Numbered from the stretch's first letter, positions 7,136 through 13,323 are shown. The stretch: DNA of 16,758 bases from Bacteroidales bacterium (GCA_004552155.1 SFPF01000041.1:1-16758); one strand, 5' to 3'. Numbers and translations are program-made. Notes: generated by a model not told the origin, from the sequence alone.

Positions 7136-8674
7136 ATGGATAATATATTATTCTTATCATCTTTCGTATTCATTCCGCTGGTGATGCTCTTCGGCCTCTG
7201 GGTGGCCCGCAGCATCAACCAAGTGCGCGGCGTGATGGTGGCAGGCAGCACGGCCTTGCTCGCGCTCTCCGTCTACCTCACCATACGTTTCCTCGGCGAC
7301 CGCGCCGCCGGCATCGCCGACGAAATGCTCTATACCGGCGCAATCAGCTGGTTCGAGCCGCTTAACATTAAGTATTCCGTGGGCGTAGACGGCATTTCCG
7401 TTGCCATGCTCCTGCTTTCGTCCGTGATTGTCTTCACCGGCACGTTTGCTTCATGGCAGCTCAAGCCGCTCACAAAAGAATACTTCCTTTGGTTCACGCT
7501 CCTCTCAATGGGTGTGTTCGGCTTCTTCATTACGGTGGACATGTTCGCCATGTTCATGTTCTATGAAATCGCGCTCATTCCCATGTACCTCTTGATTGGC
7601 GTATGGGGCAGCGGCCGCAAGGAATATTCCGCCATGAAGCTCACGCTCATGCTCATGGGCGGTTCTGCTTTCCTCATGTGCGGCATCTTCGGCATCTTCT
7701 ACGGATCGGGCGCAGCCACGATGAACATCGTTGAGATCGCCAATCAGACGGGCGGTGCCCACGCCATCGACTTCACGCAGCAGTGCATCTGGTTCCCGCT
7801 CACGTTTATCGGTTTCGGCGTGCTCGGAGCACTCTTCCCCTTCCACACATGGAGCCCCGACGGCCACGCCTCCGCGCCTACCGCCGTATCTATGCTCCAC
7901 GCCGGCGTGCTGATGAAGCTCGGCGGCTACGGCTGCTTCCGCATCGCCATGTACCTCATGCCCGAGGCTGCCAACGAACTCGGTTGGATTTTCCTTATCC
8001 TCACGGGTATCTCCGTGGTTTACGGTGCTTTCTCCGCCTGCGTGCAGACTGACTTGAAGTACATCAACGCCTACTCCTCCGTGTCGCACTGCGGCCTCGT
8101 GCTCTTCGCCATTCTGATGCTCAATCAGACGGCCTGCACCGGCGCCGTGCTGCAAATGCTGAGCCACGGTCTGATGACGGCCCTGTTCTTCGCCCTCATC
8201 GGTATGATTTACGGCCGCACCCACACCCGCGACGTCCGCGAGCTCAACGGCCTGATGCGCATCATGCCCTTCCTCTCCGTGTGCTACGTCATTGCCGGTC
8301 TTGCCAACCTCGGTTTGCCGGGCCTTTCGGGCTTCATCGCTGAAATGACCATCTTCGTAGGTTCATTCCAAAACGCCGACACGTTCCACCGCGTGCTTAC
8401 CATCGTGGCTTGCTCCAGCATCGTCATCACGGCAGTCTATATCCTGCGCCTTGTGGGTAAGATCCTTTACGGCACCTGCACCAACGAGCACCACCTCAAG
8501 CTCACCGACGCCACTTGGGACGAGCGCTTCGCCGTTATCTGCCTCATCGTGGCCGTGGCAGGCTTGGGTATGGCTCCGCTTTGGGTGAGCGATATGATCA
8601 GCACGGGCGTCGTGCCTATTGTCGACCACATCAAGGAAGTGGCTGTCGTTTCCACAAGTAATCCGTTTATGTAA
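7136..8674 (+). CDS. nuoM: NADH-quinone oxidoreductase subunit M
   Basis: Second antiporter-like subunit, 512 aa, intact. Glu144 sits in MFMFYEIALIPMYLLIG exactly as in E. coli NuoM. The motif FPFHTWSPDGHASAPTAVSM and LHAGVLMKLGGYG are typical. The position of the central lysine of other NuoM proteins (seven residues before the HTW histidine) is Leu230 here; NuoL in the same operon keeps its lysine. I believe this is a lineage feature, not an error, because the flanks are perfectly family-like and the frame is open. Three bases after nuoL, 27 bases before nuoN. Confidence 0.96.
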   Translation: MDNILFLSSFVFIPLVMLFGLWVARSINQVRGVMVAGSTALLALSVYLTIRFLGDRAAGIADEMLYTGAISWFEPLNIKYSVGVDGISVAMLLLSSVIVFTGTFASWQLKPLTKEYFLWFTLLSMGVFGFFITVDMFAMFMFYEIALIPMYLLIGVWGSGRKEYSAMKLTLMLMGGSAFLMCGIFGIFYGSGAATMNIVEIANQTGGAHAIDFTQQCIWFPLTFIGFGVLGALFPFHTWSPDGHASAPTAVSMLHAGVLMKLGGYGCFRIAMYLMPEAANELGWIFLILTGISVVYGAFSACVQTDLKYINAYSSVSHCGLVLFAILMLNQTACTGAVLQMLSHGLMTALFFALIGMIYGRTHTRDVRELNGLMRIMPFLSVCYVIAGLANLGLPGLSGFIAEMTIFVGSFQNADTFHRVLTIVACSSIVITAVYILRLVGKILYGTCTNEHHLKLTDATWDERFAVICLIVAVAGLGMAPLWVSDMISTGVVPIVDHIKEVAVVSTSNPFM

Positions 8675-8701
8675 TAATCTTAAAACACTTTGACTAAAAC
8701 A

Positions 8702-9355
8702 ATGGATTATTCGCAATTCTTAATTATGCATGAAGAACTGTCGCTGCTGGCAGTTATCGCCATACTTTTTGTTGCCGACCTCATCATGTGTCCCGACAAA
8801 AAGAGCGGGCGCGGCACGTTCAACACCTGCCTCCCCGTCGTGCTGCTCGCGGCGCACACCCTCCTCAACCTGCTTCCCTGCTCCGAAGCGGCCGAAACCT
8901 CCGCATTCGGCGGCATGTACCAGTACACGCCGATGATGACCCTCATGAAGAGCATTCTCAACGTGGGCACCATCATCGTGTTCCTCATGGCGCACAAATG
9001 GCTCAGCCGCGAAGAGAACCTCGTGAAGCAGGGAGAGTTCTACCTCCTCACGCTCTTCACCCTCTTCGGCATGTATCTGATGATTTCCAGCGGCCACTTC
9101 CTCATGTTCTTCATCGGTCTTGAACTCGCCTCCGTGCCCATGACGGCACTCGTGGCGTTCGACAAGTGCCGCTTCGAGAGTGCCGAGGCCGGCGCGAAGT
9201 TCATCTTGCTCGCCCTCTTCTCCAGCGCGTTGCTCCTCTATGGCGTGTCGCTCATCTACGGAGCCACGGGCACGCTCTATTTCAGCGAAATCGGCGCATT
9301 GCTTTCGGGCAACAGCGTGCTGAGCATCTTCGGCCTCGTGCTCTTCATCTCGGGC
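8702..9355 (+). pseudogene. nuoN: nuoN, first piece
   Basis: N-terminal half of the third antiporter-like subunit. Start chosen at ATG 8702 (MDYSQFLIMHEEL); an in-frame TTG at 8690 would add four residues. Membrane helices alternate as expected, and Glu141 in LMFFIGLELASVPM and Lys166 in SAEAGAKFILLALFSSALLLYG match the charged residues used for proton transfer. After GLVLFISG the frame is lost at 9353-9357. The next family segment, HLWTADTYEGAPT, is in another frame, and the intervening FK.S.VPF stretch, which holds an essential lysine (Lys217 in E. coli), is absent. About 29 nt are missing by alignment to the family. Confidence 0.88.
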
Positions 9356-9356
9356 A

Positions 9357-9676
9357 CACCTCTGGACGGCCGACACCTATGAAGGCGCGCCTACCGTGGT
9401 GACGGGTTATCTCAGCGTCATCTCCAAAGGCTCTGCCGCCTTCGTGCTGATGACCGTGCTGATGAAAGCCTTTGGCACTTGCGCCCTCGTTGAGGCGTGG
9501 AATGTGGGACTCTTCTGGATCATCATCGCCTCGATCACCATCGCCAACCTCTTCGCCATTCGTCAGAAGAACCTCAAGCGCTTCATGGCCTTCTCCGCCA
9601 TTTCGCAGGCTGGTTACCTCATTCTCGGCGTGATGGACGGCACGGCGCAGGGCATGACCTCACTCGTGTTCTACAC
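9357..9676 (+). pseudogene. nuoN: nuoN, middle piece
   Basis: Internal part of NuoN in the second frame: HLWTADTYEGAPTVVTGYL, SKGSAAFVLMTVLMKAFGTC, ASITIANLFAIRQKNLKRFMAFSAISQAGYLILGVMDG and GMTSLVFYT. The NLKRFMAFSAISQAGYLI segment with its lysine is strongly conserved in the family. At about 9675-9677 the frame shifts again. The expected short LVY-type link before MAANLGAF is gone, consistent with a loss of about 10 nt. The ATG at 9396 in this frame is not a real start. Confidence 0.85.
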
Positions 9677-10117
9677 ATGGCCGCCAACCTCGGCGCCTTC
9701 GTTGTGATGACCACGATTGAGCAGAACTCCGGCAAGATTGGCATCGACGACTACGACGGACTCTACCAGACCAACCCCAAGCTCGCGTTCCTCATGACGC
9801 TCTGCTTGTTCTCCCTGGCAGGTATCCCGCCGTTCGCCGGCTTCTTCTCCAAGTTCTTCGTCTTCATGGCCGCTTTCAAGGCAGGTTTCCATCTCTTGGT
9901 GTTCATCGCCTTGGTAAATACGGTGATTTCGCTCTACTACTACCTGCTCATCGTCAAGGCCATGTACATCAAGCCCAACGACAACCCCATCGCCACGTTC
10001 CAGAGCGACGGCTACACCCGCGTGGCCCTCTTCCTGAGCATTCTCGGCGTGATTGTCCTCGGCATCGGCGGCGTGTTCTACAACTACCTCGACCTTTTCA
10101 GCTACGGCATCAACTAA
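9677..10117 (+). pseudogene. nuoN: nuoN, last piece
   Basis: C-terminal part of NuoN in the third frame: MAANLGAFVVMTTIEQNSGK, then DDYDGLYQTNPKLAFLM, LFSLAGIPPFAGFFSKFFVFMAAF and a last set of helices ending LDLFSYGIN. The SLAGIPPFAGFFSK motif is diagnostic for the antiporter-like subunits. With the two inferred losses restored (about 39 nt) NuoN would be near 485 residues, a normal length. It is the last gene of the operon; a strong terminator begins 23 bases after the stop. Confidence 0.87.
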
Positions 10118-10140
10118 GCCTTAGCTGCAAAATATCAGAA

Positions 10141-10173
10141 AACGGAGTGCCCGAAAGGGTACTCCGTTTTTTT
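10141..10173 (+). terminator. Rho-independent terminator of the nuo operon
   Basis: AACGGAGTGCCC, a GAAA tetraloop, then GGGTACTCCGTT pair over 12 bp with one G-T wobble, followed by a run of seven T. It starts 23 bases after the nuoN stop and marks the operon end. The A-run before the stem could also serve transcripts coming from the other side. Confidence 0.93.
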
Positions 10174-10224
10174 GTTATGGTTATTCCCTAAGGTGTCACG
10201 AGTAAGGGCAGGTAAAATGATTGT

Positions 10225-10484
10225 GGCGGGCTGTAAGCCCAAATGTTGCCCTTAGCCCGGGGCAGCGCCCCAGGGAAACGCACGCCGCGTTTAATACATT
10301 TGGCATTTTTGAGCTGGCTCAAAAATGCCACGCGCCTAAAGCGCGTAACCCTCTTCGTCACACGGGGCGTTGCCCCTCATAAAGCAGATTGCTCTTTCAG
10401 AGCGTGACACTTTTATTAATGCACCGTCGCCCACCCCGGGGCGCTGCCCCGGGCTAGGTGCAACATTTGGGCTTTCAGCCCGCC
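10225..10484. repeat. Large nested inverted-repeat element
   Basis: Two 47-base arms, 10225-10271 and 10438-10484, are near-perfect reverse complements (about four mismatches). Each contains a small hairpin of the GGGCTGAAAGCCC type and a CCGGGGCAGCGCCCCGG palindrome. The 166-base centre holds further hairpins: a 14-bp stem at 10301-10330, ACGCGC/GCGCGT at 10330-10346 and GGGGCGTTGCCCC near 10364-10376. There is no reading frame. It lies between two convergent gene groups. This style of element is frequent between genes in Bacteroidales, but I cannot name a family for it. Confidence 0.82.
10301..10330. repeat. 14-bp-stem palindrome inside the nested element
   Basis: TGGCATTTTTGAGC and GCTCAAAAATGCCA are exact complements with only TG between them. 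In single-stranded form the tip must open, so it may be a DNA-level palindrome. Read on the minus strand, it lies beyond the 3' end of the flavoprotein gene and could help end that transcript. Confidence 0.7.
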
Positions 10485-10507
10485 TCAACCTAATATTCAT
10501 TACAGAT

Positions 10508-11086
10508 TTATCTCACCAACCTCCCCGCCGCTTTCCTGCATCTCCTTAATATCCGTTCCGGCAACCCTTTCTTTCCTTTCGTACCCCCTTTCTCTATCGT
10601 TGCCACAATCTTAAAGCCGCTGTATTTGCACACCTCCTTCATCGCCCGTATGGCGCCGTGGCTCTGATGCAGCAGAATGTTGAAGGGCCATGGCGTGGTG
10701 GACGTGCTCATCAGCACGCACCGCTTCCCCTTGTGCAAGGGTAGGGGCAGACCTAAGGAGTTCTCGTCCATAAGGCCGTATACCAAGCGGTCGAATAGCA
10801 GTTTCAGCGTACCCGGCATATTGCCCCAGTAACACGGAGCGGCAACCGCCAGCGCATCGGCCGCTTTGATTTTTTCCAATACCCGTTGCGCGTCGTCCTC
10901 CGGCAGCACGCACGCGTGGCGCGATCTGCACCCCATGCACCCCGTGCAGGGCCGCACCGTGAGACCCTGCACCCAAATTTCTTCTACCTCCGCCCCGAGG
11001 CGTTCCGCCTCCTGTTTCAGCGTGCCAGCCATAAGCGAGATGTTGCCAGAGCGGCGCGGGCTGGCGTTTAAGATGAGCAGTTTCAT
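10508..11086 (-). CDS. Iron-sulfur flavoprotein / NADPH-dependent FMN reductase-like protein
   Basis: 192 aa with a flavodoxin-like fold: the N-terminal MKLLILNASPRRSGNIS is the FMN-phosphate loop (residues 1-17) and AAPCYWGNMPGTLKLLFDR (about 82-100) is the second flavin segment. Cys47, 50, 53 and 59 form CX2CX2CX5C, the compact motif that binds a [4Fe-4S] cluster in archaeal iron-sulfur flavoproteins, whose length is also close to this. Such proteins take electrons from ferredoxin. Start set at ATG 11086; an upstream in-frame TTG overlaps the rhodanese stop region. It lies 18 nt after the rhodanese gene and is probably cotranscribed with it. The C-terminus is lysine/arginine rich. Substrate unknown; a plain NAD(P)H-FMN reductase is the alternative. 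Confidence 0.82.
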   Translation of the reverse strand: MKLLILNASPRRSGNISLMAGTLKQEAERLGAEVEEIWVQGLTVRPCTGCMGCRSRHACVLPEDDAQRVLEKIKAADALAVAAPCYWGNMPGTLKLLFDRLVYGLMDENSLGLPLPLHKGKRCVLMSTSTTPWPFNILLHQSHGAIRAMKEVCKYSGFKIVATIEKGGTKGKKGLPERILRRCRKAAGRLVR

Positions 11087-11104
11087 TTCTGTACTGGAGA
11101 TCAA

Positions 11105-11491
11105 TCAGCGCACCACGGGCCTGCCCTCGCTCGTCCACTGCAAATAACCGCCCTTCATGTCGAACACGCGGAAACCCTCGCGTTTCATTTTCGAGGCAGC
11201 GGCATTGCTGCGCCGTCCGCTCCGGCAATATATATAATAGGTATGGTCCTTATCAAGTTTGGCCATGCCCTCGCTGAACGCAGAAGGGTTGAGCCAGTCC
11301 AGATTGACGGCTTTTGCCAAATGTCCGGCGGTAAATTCGTCAGGCTGGCGCACGTCGAGGATAACGGCGGCAGAGTCCGCTTCGGCAGCCGCGATAAACT
11401 CTTGCGGAGTAAGCACCTCCACACCGTCTTGCGCCGTGCAGCCCGAGCAAAGTCCGAGCGCGGCCATGAGAGAAAAGAATAGATTTTTCAT
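11105..11491 (-). CDS. Exported rhodanese-like sulfurtransferase
   Basis: 128 aa single-domain rhodanese. Residues 1-17 are a signal peptide, MKNLFFSLMAALGLCSG, followed by Cys18 and TAQDG. This looks like a lipoprotein signal, although the -3 residue is cysteine where leucine is usual, so normal Sec export is possible. The active-site loop is CRSGRRS with Cys89 (YYIYCRSGRRSNAAA); ILDVRQPDEFTAGHL is the conserved first motif and GGYLQW the last. It would move sulfane sulfur or act as a thiol redox protein outside the cytoplasm. A longer in-frame start at 11569 runs through the repeat hairpin and is rejected. It sits between thioredoxin and the iron-sulfur flavoprotein on the same strand. Confidence 0.9.
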   Translation of the reverse strand: MKNLFFSLMAALGLCSGCTAQDGVEVLTPQEFIAAAEADSAAVILDVRQPDEFTAGHLAKAVNLDWLNPSAFSEGMAKLDKDHTYYIYCRSGRRSNAAASKMKREGFRVFDMKGGYLQWTSEGRPVVR

Positions 11492-11516
11492 GTTGAAAGT
11501 TTTAGCTGTTGGGTAT

Positions 11517-11626
11517 GAGTAGACGAGTAGACGAGTAAACGAGTATACGAGACAGAGATGTGTTGCCAATTATACTTACATGAGTATCTTGTCTTGTTTA
11601 CTTGTCTACTCGTTTACTTGTTTACT
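11517..11626. repeat. Hairpin with arms built of tandem 8-base units
   Basis: The left arm (11517-11552) is a tandem array of AGTAGACG-like 8-mers (AGTAGACG, AGTAGACG, AGTAAACG, AGTATACG). The right arm (11588-11626) is the same array in reverse complement (TTTACTTG, TCTACTCG and so on). Arms of about 37 bases match at roughly four of five positions, and most mismatches are A/G or T/C changes. The right arm overlaps the thioredoxin stop codon. It lies between trx and the rhodanese gene in the same transcript direction, so it may act as a partial terminator or mRNA end protector. Confidence 0.78.
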
Positions 11627-11933
11627 AAAAACTCGTTGTAAGATACGAGCGCACAATGCGCACCAAATCGTCTTTCGCCACCACGCCGCTTTGCCGCCAA
11701 AGCATCTCGCCGTTCCTAAAAATCATGAGGGTAGGCACGGAGCGGATGCCGTAGCGCGCGGCTGTGGCCTCGTGCTTGTCCACGTCCACCTTCAAGATAC
11801 GCACCGCATCGCCCAGTTCCGCTTTCGCTTCCAAGAGGATAGGGTGCATCATCTTGCAGGGCTGGCACCAAGTGGCAAAGAAATCCGCGAGCACCAGCTG
11901 CCCGGAGGAAATCACATCGTTAAACTGTTCCAT
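11625..11933 (-). CDS. Thioredoxin-like protein
   Basis: 102 aa thioredoxin fold without signal peptide, so cytoplasmic. The active site is WCQPC (Cys23, Cys26) in FFATWCQPCKMM; glutamine replaces the usual glycine, which changes redox potential in other thioredoxins. The conserved cis-proline is Pro67 in RSVPTLMIF. The start is ATG 11933 (MEQFNDVISS); a longer form starting at 11948 has only five extra residues and is less likely. It has its own promoter 25 bases upstream and heads the group thioredoxin, rhodanese, iron-sulfur flavoprotein. It would reduce disulfides or act as an electron source for its neighbours; the specific partner is unknown. Confidence 0.92.
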   Translation of the reverse strand: MEQFNDVISSGQLVLADFFATWCQPCKMMHPILLEAKAELGDAVRILKVDVDKHEATAARYGIRSVPTLMIFRNGEMLWRQSGVVAKDDLVRIVRSYLTTSF

Positions 11934-11957
11934 ATAATATAGTATCAATTCTCACTG

Positions 11958-11989
11958 CAAAAGTATATAATAAGAATTATCTGCGCAAA
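11958..11989 (-). promoter_or_regulatory. Bacteroidetes-type promoter for the thioredoxin group
   Basis: On the minus strand: -33 TTTG (11989-11986), 20-base spacer, -7 TACTTTTG (11965-11958). This matches the TTTG / TAnnTTTG consensus of the Bacteroidetes housekeeping sigma factor. Expected start near 11951, giving a leader of about 18 bases. Confidence 0.82.
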
Positions 11990-11999
11990 CTGTTCCGCG

Positions 12000-12011
12000 T
12001 ATCTTATATGA
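12000..12011 (-). promoter_or_regulatory. TCATATAAGATA element upstream of the trx promoter
   Basis: Read in the direction of transcription, TCATATAAGATA ends 10 bases before the -33 TTTG of the thioredoxin promoter. The same 12 bases, in the same orientation relative to transcription, lie upstream of the exbB promoter (13395-13406). It could be an activator site or a shared repeat; function is inferred only. Confidence 0.45.
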
Positions 12012-12099
12012 GCGGAGCGCGGAACTCTATGATATTTCTCCTCTCGTATAGGCAATTTTATCTAAGTCCCTTGACAGCCCATGGCACAATAGGGTATCT

Positions 12100-12131
12100 T
12101 TTGGCAGAACGGGACAAAAATCATATCTTTG
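12100..12131 (+). promoter_or_regulatory. Bacteroidetes-type promoter with no clear gene after it
   Basis: -33 TTTG (12100-12103), 20-base spacer, -7 TATCTTTG (12124-12131). This is a full match to TTTG / TAnnTTTG. Predicted start near 12138. It diverges from the thioredoxin promoter. The next credible gene is more than 600 bases away and has its own promoter, so this one may serve a small RNA. Confidence 0.78.
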
Positions 12132-12140
12132 CACCAGCAG

Positions 12141-12180
12141 AAAGAGGAAGAGCGCAGGCTTTTCCTCTTTTCGCGTTTTT
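12141..12180 (+). ncRNA. Possible short RNA or attenuator hairpin
   Basis: Just after the predicted start, AAAGAGGAA (12141-12149) pairs exactly with TTCCTCTTT (12162-12170) around a 12-base loop; TCGCG and five T follow. With the promoter at 12100-12131 this would make a transcript of only about 40-50 bases. It may instead be the leader of a longer RNA. No similarity to a known RNA family is claimed. Confidence 0.4.
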
Positions 12181-12189
12181 AGGGCTAAC

Positions 12190-12233
12190 TATCTTATATG
12201 AGCGTAAAAATTATCTTATATGACCGTGAAAAT
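12190..12233. repeat. Two tandem 22-bp repeats
   Basis: Copies at 12190-12211 and 12212-12233 share 20 of 22 bases; each begins TATCTTATATGA and ends in GTAAAAAT or GTGAAAAT. A degenerate tail (CTCGTAAAAATT) follows at 12244. The core also occurs at 12000-12011 and, inverted, at 13395-13406, which are listed as possible regulatory elements. Confidence 0.7.
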
Positions 12234-12635
12234 TATAAGCAAGCTCGTAAAAATTTTCTCCTTGATAGTTTTTACGAAGTGCTTGAAAGTAAAAAATACC
12301 TTGATACTCGCAGAAATTATCTCGGAGCAAATTTAGGCAGTCTTAATTATCCCTAAACTTTCAAGCGAACTTGCCTTAACGATTGCAAACGCGCCTTTCA
12401 CTGTCTGCGCAGAGCGTGGAGCGACATTAACAAGTTTTGCACTCCTGCCTTGATGCAATAAATGCAAATAGCAACAACCTTTTCATTCCTATTAGTTTCA
12501 TCAACCTTTCGGCACAGACGAATTAAAGACAAGCCCATATAATGCTCTATTTACACTAATTGTTAGTTAATTTCGGTATACACGTTCAGATTTTTAGGCA
12601 TTTTGTGTTAATTATTTGATAAATCGGGGGGGGTA
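12234..12635. other. AT-rich non-coding stretch
   Basis: No credible gene, tRNA or rRNA. It holds an 8-bp stem CGTAAAAA (12246-12253) / TTTTTACG (12269-12276) and a 10-bp inverted pair GCTTGAAAGT (12281-12290) / ACTTTCAAGC (12357-12366). A run of eight G closes it at about 12626-12633. Otherwise nothing recognisable. Confidence 0.6.
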
Positions 12636-12666
12636 TTTGCGTATTTGGGATTTTTCAGTACTTTTG
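12636..12666 (+). promoter_or_regulatory. Bacteroidetes-type promoter for the 12764 gene
   Basis: -33 TTTG (12636-12639), 19-base spacer, -7 TACTTTTG (12659-12666), directly after a run of eight G. Predicted start near 12673, leaving a leader of about 90 bases before the ATG at 12764. Confidence 0.75.
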
Positions 12667-12763
12667 CTGCGTTAAAATTCAGGAAATTAGAAGCAAAACT
12701 TTTGTTAAGCTGATAGATAGACTGACGCTATTATGTCTTTATAATAGAAAATCGCAGCAATAT

Positions 12764-13258
12764 ATGTTACGCAGAATATACATATCCCTGATGTGTTCGC
12801 TGGGGGTCGGTATTAATATCGACCACGACGGGGTCTATCCCGCATTTATGCTGTCCAGGTACGAGCCGTATAAGTTCATGTTTCGCGGAAAAGAATTCCT
12901 CTCTATCATAAGCCTATTACAGGGGTTAAAGTATCGGGATGTCGAAGAGCAGAACCGCGTATTCGAAAAAGTCGGCATCAATCCCGAAGCTAAACGCGCG
13001 CGTTCAAATTGGCAGGAAAGCCAGACGCTTTATTGGCAGGGGCAGCCGATGGGACGCCATTCGCGCGAGTATAAAGACTTTATCAACGAAGCCTATACCG
13101 CCCTTGCCGCCAATAAAGACTTCCGCGAGGCTCTGCTCGCCACGGGGCGCAAATGGCTCTACAATTCCTACGCCCCGGTAGACCCTCACAGGACAGTTCT
13201 TACCGCCAAAGAACAATGCCGCGCGCTGATGCGGCTGCGTAAGAAGCTAAAAGGGTAG
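12764..13258 (+). CDS. NADAR/YbiA-like domain protein (tentative)
   Basis: 164 aa, soluble, basic at the C-terminus (RLRKKLKG). I do not recognise it with certainty. The layout recalls the NADAR (YbiA, DUF1768) family: a YPAFMLSRYEPYKFMFRGKEF start segment (about residues 25-45) with Glu44, then LLQGLKYRD (51-59) in the place of the QAxKF helix, tryptophans in the middle, and a closing FREALLATG (120-128). The tail DPHRTVLTAKEQCRALMRLR (140-159) is distinctive. NADAR proteins act on ADP-ribose conjugates or riboflavin intermediates; some are antitoxins removing ADP-ribose from DNA guanine. No DarT-like toxin is next to it. It is monocistronic with its own promoter and a strong hairpin downstream. 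Start at 12764 is the first ATG; no ribosome binding site supports it. Confidence 0.5.
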   Translation: MLRRIYISLMCSLGVGINIDHDGVYPAFMLSRYEPYKFMFRGKEFLSIISLLQGLKYRDVEEQNRVFEKVGINPEAKRARSNWQESQTLYWQGQPMGRHSREYKDFINEAYTALAANKDFREALLATGRKWLYNSYAPVDPHRTVLTAKEQCRALMRLRKKLKG

Positions 13259-13281
13259 GGCAGTGGCGGAATATACGGTAT

Positions 13282-13323
13282 CGCGCCGCATGAGTGTCCC
13301 CGTCGGGACGGTCATGCGGCGCG
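13282..13323 (+). terminator. Strong nested hairpin after the NADAR-like gene
   Basis: CGCGCCGCATGA pairs with TCATGCGGCGCG (12 bp), enclosing GTCCC CGTC GGGAC, a second perfect stem. No T-run follows directly; a T-rich stretch lies about 25 bases later. It may be a terminator, an mRNA end stabiliser or a repeat. It starts 24 bases after the gene's stop. Confidence 0.55.

Noticed and set aside
361..9892. Long open frames on the minus strand opposite the nuo genes
   Set aside because: They are rich in His, Glu, Arg and Ala as expected for the antisense of GC-rich membrane protein genes and match no family.
11517..11626. CRISPR array suggested by regularly spaced short repeats
   Set aside because: Units are 8 bases with no spacers and the two halves are inverted.
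12008..12223. 71-residue open frame on the plus strand
   Set aside because: It runs across a promoter, a hairpin and one of the 22-bp repeats and has no recognisable protein features.
12190..12233. Plasmid replication iterons
   Set aside because: Only two full copies and no replication protein gene; the surroundings are chromosomal housekeeping genes.
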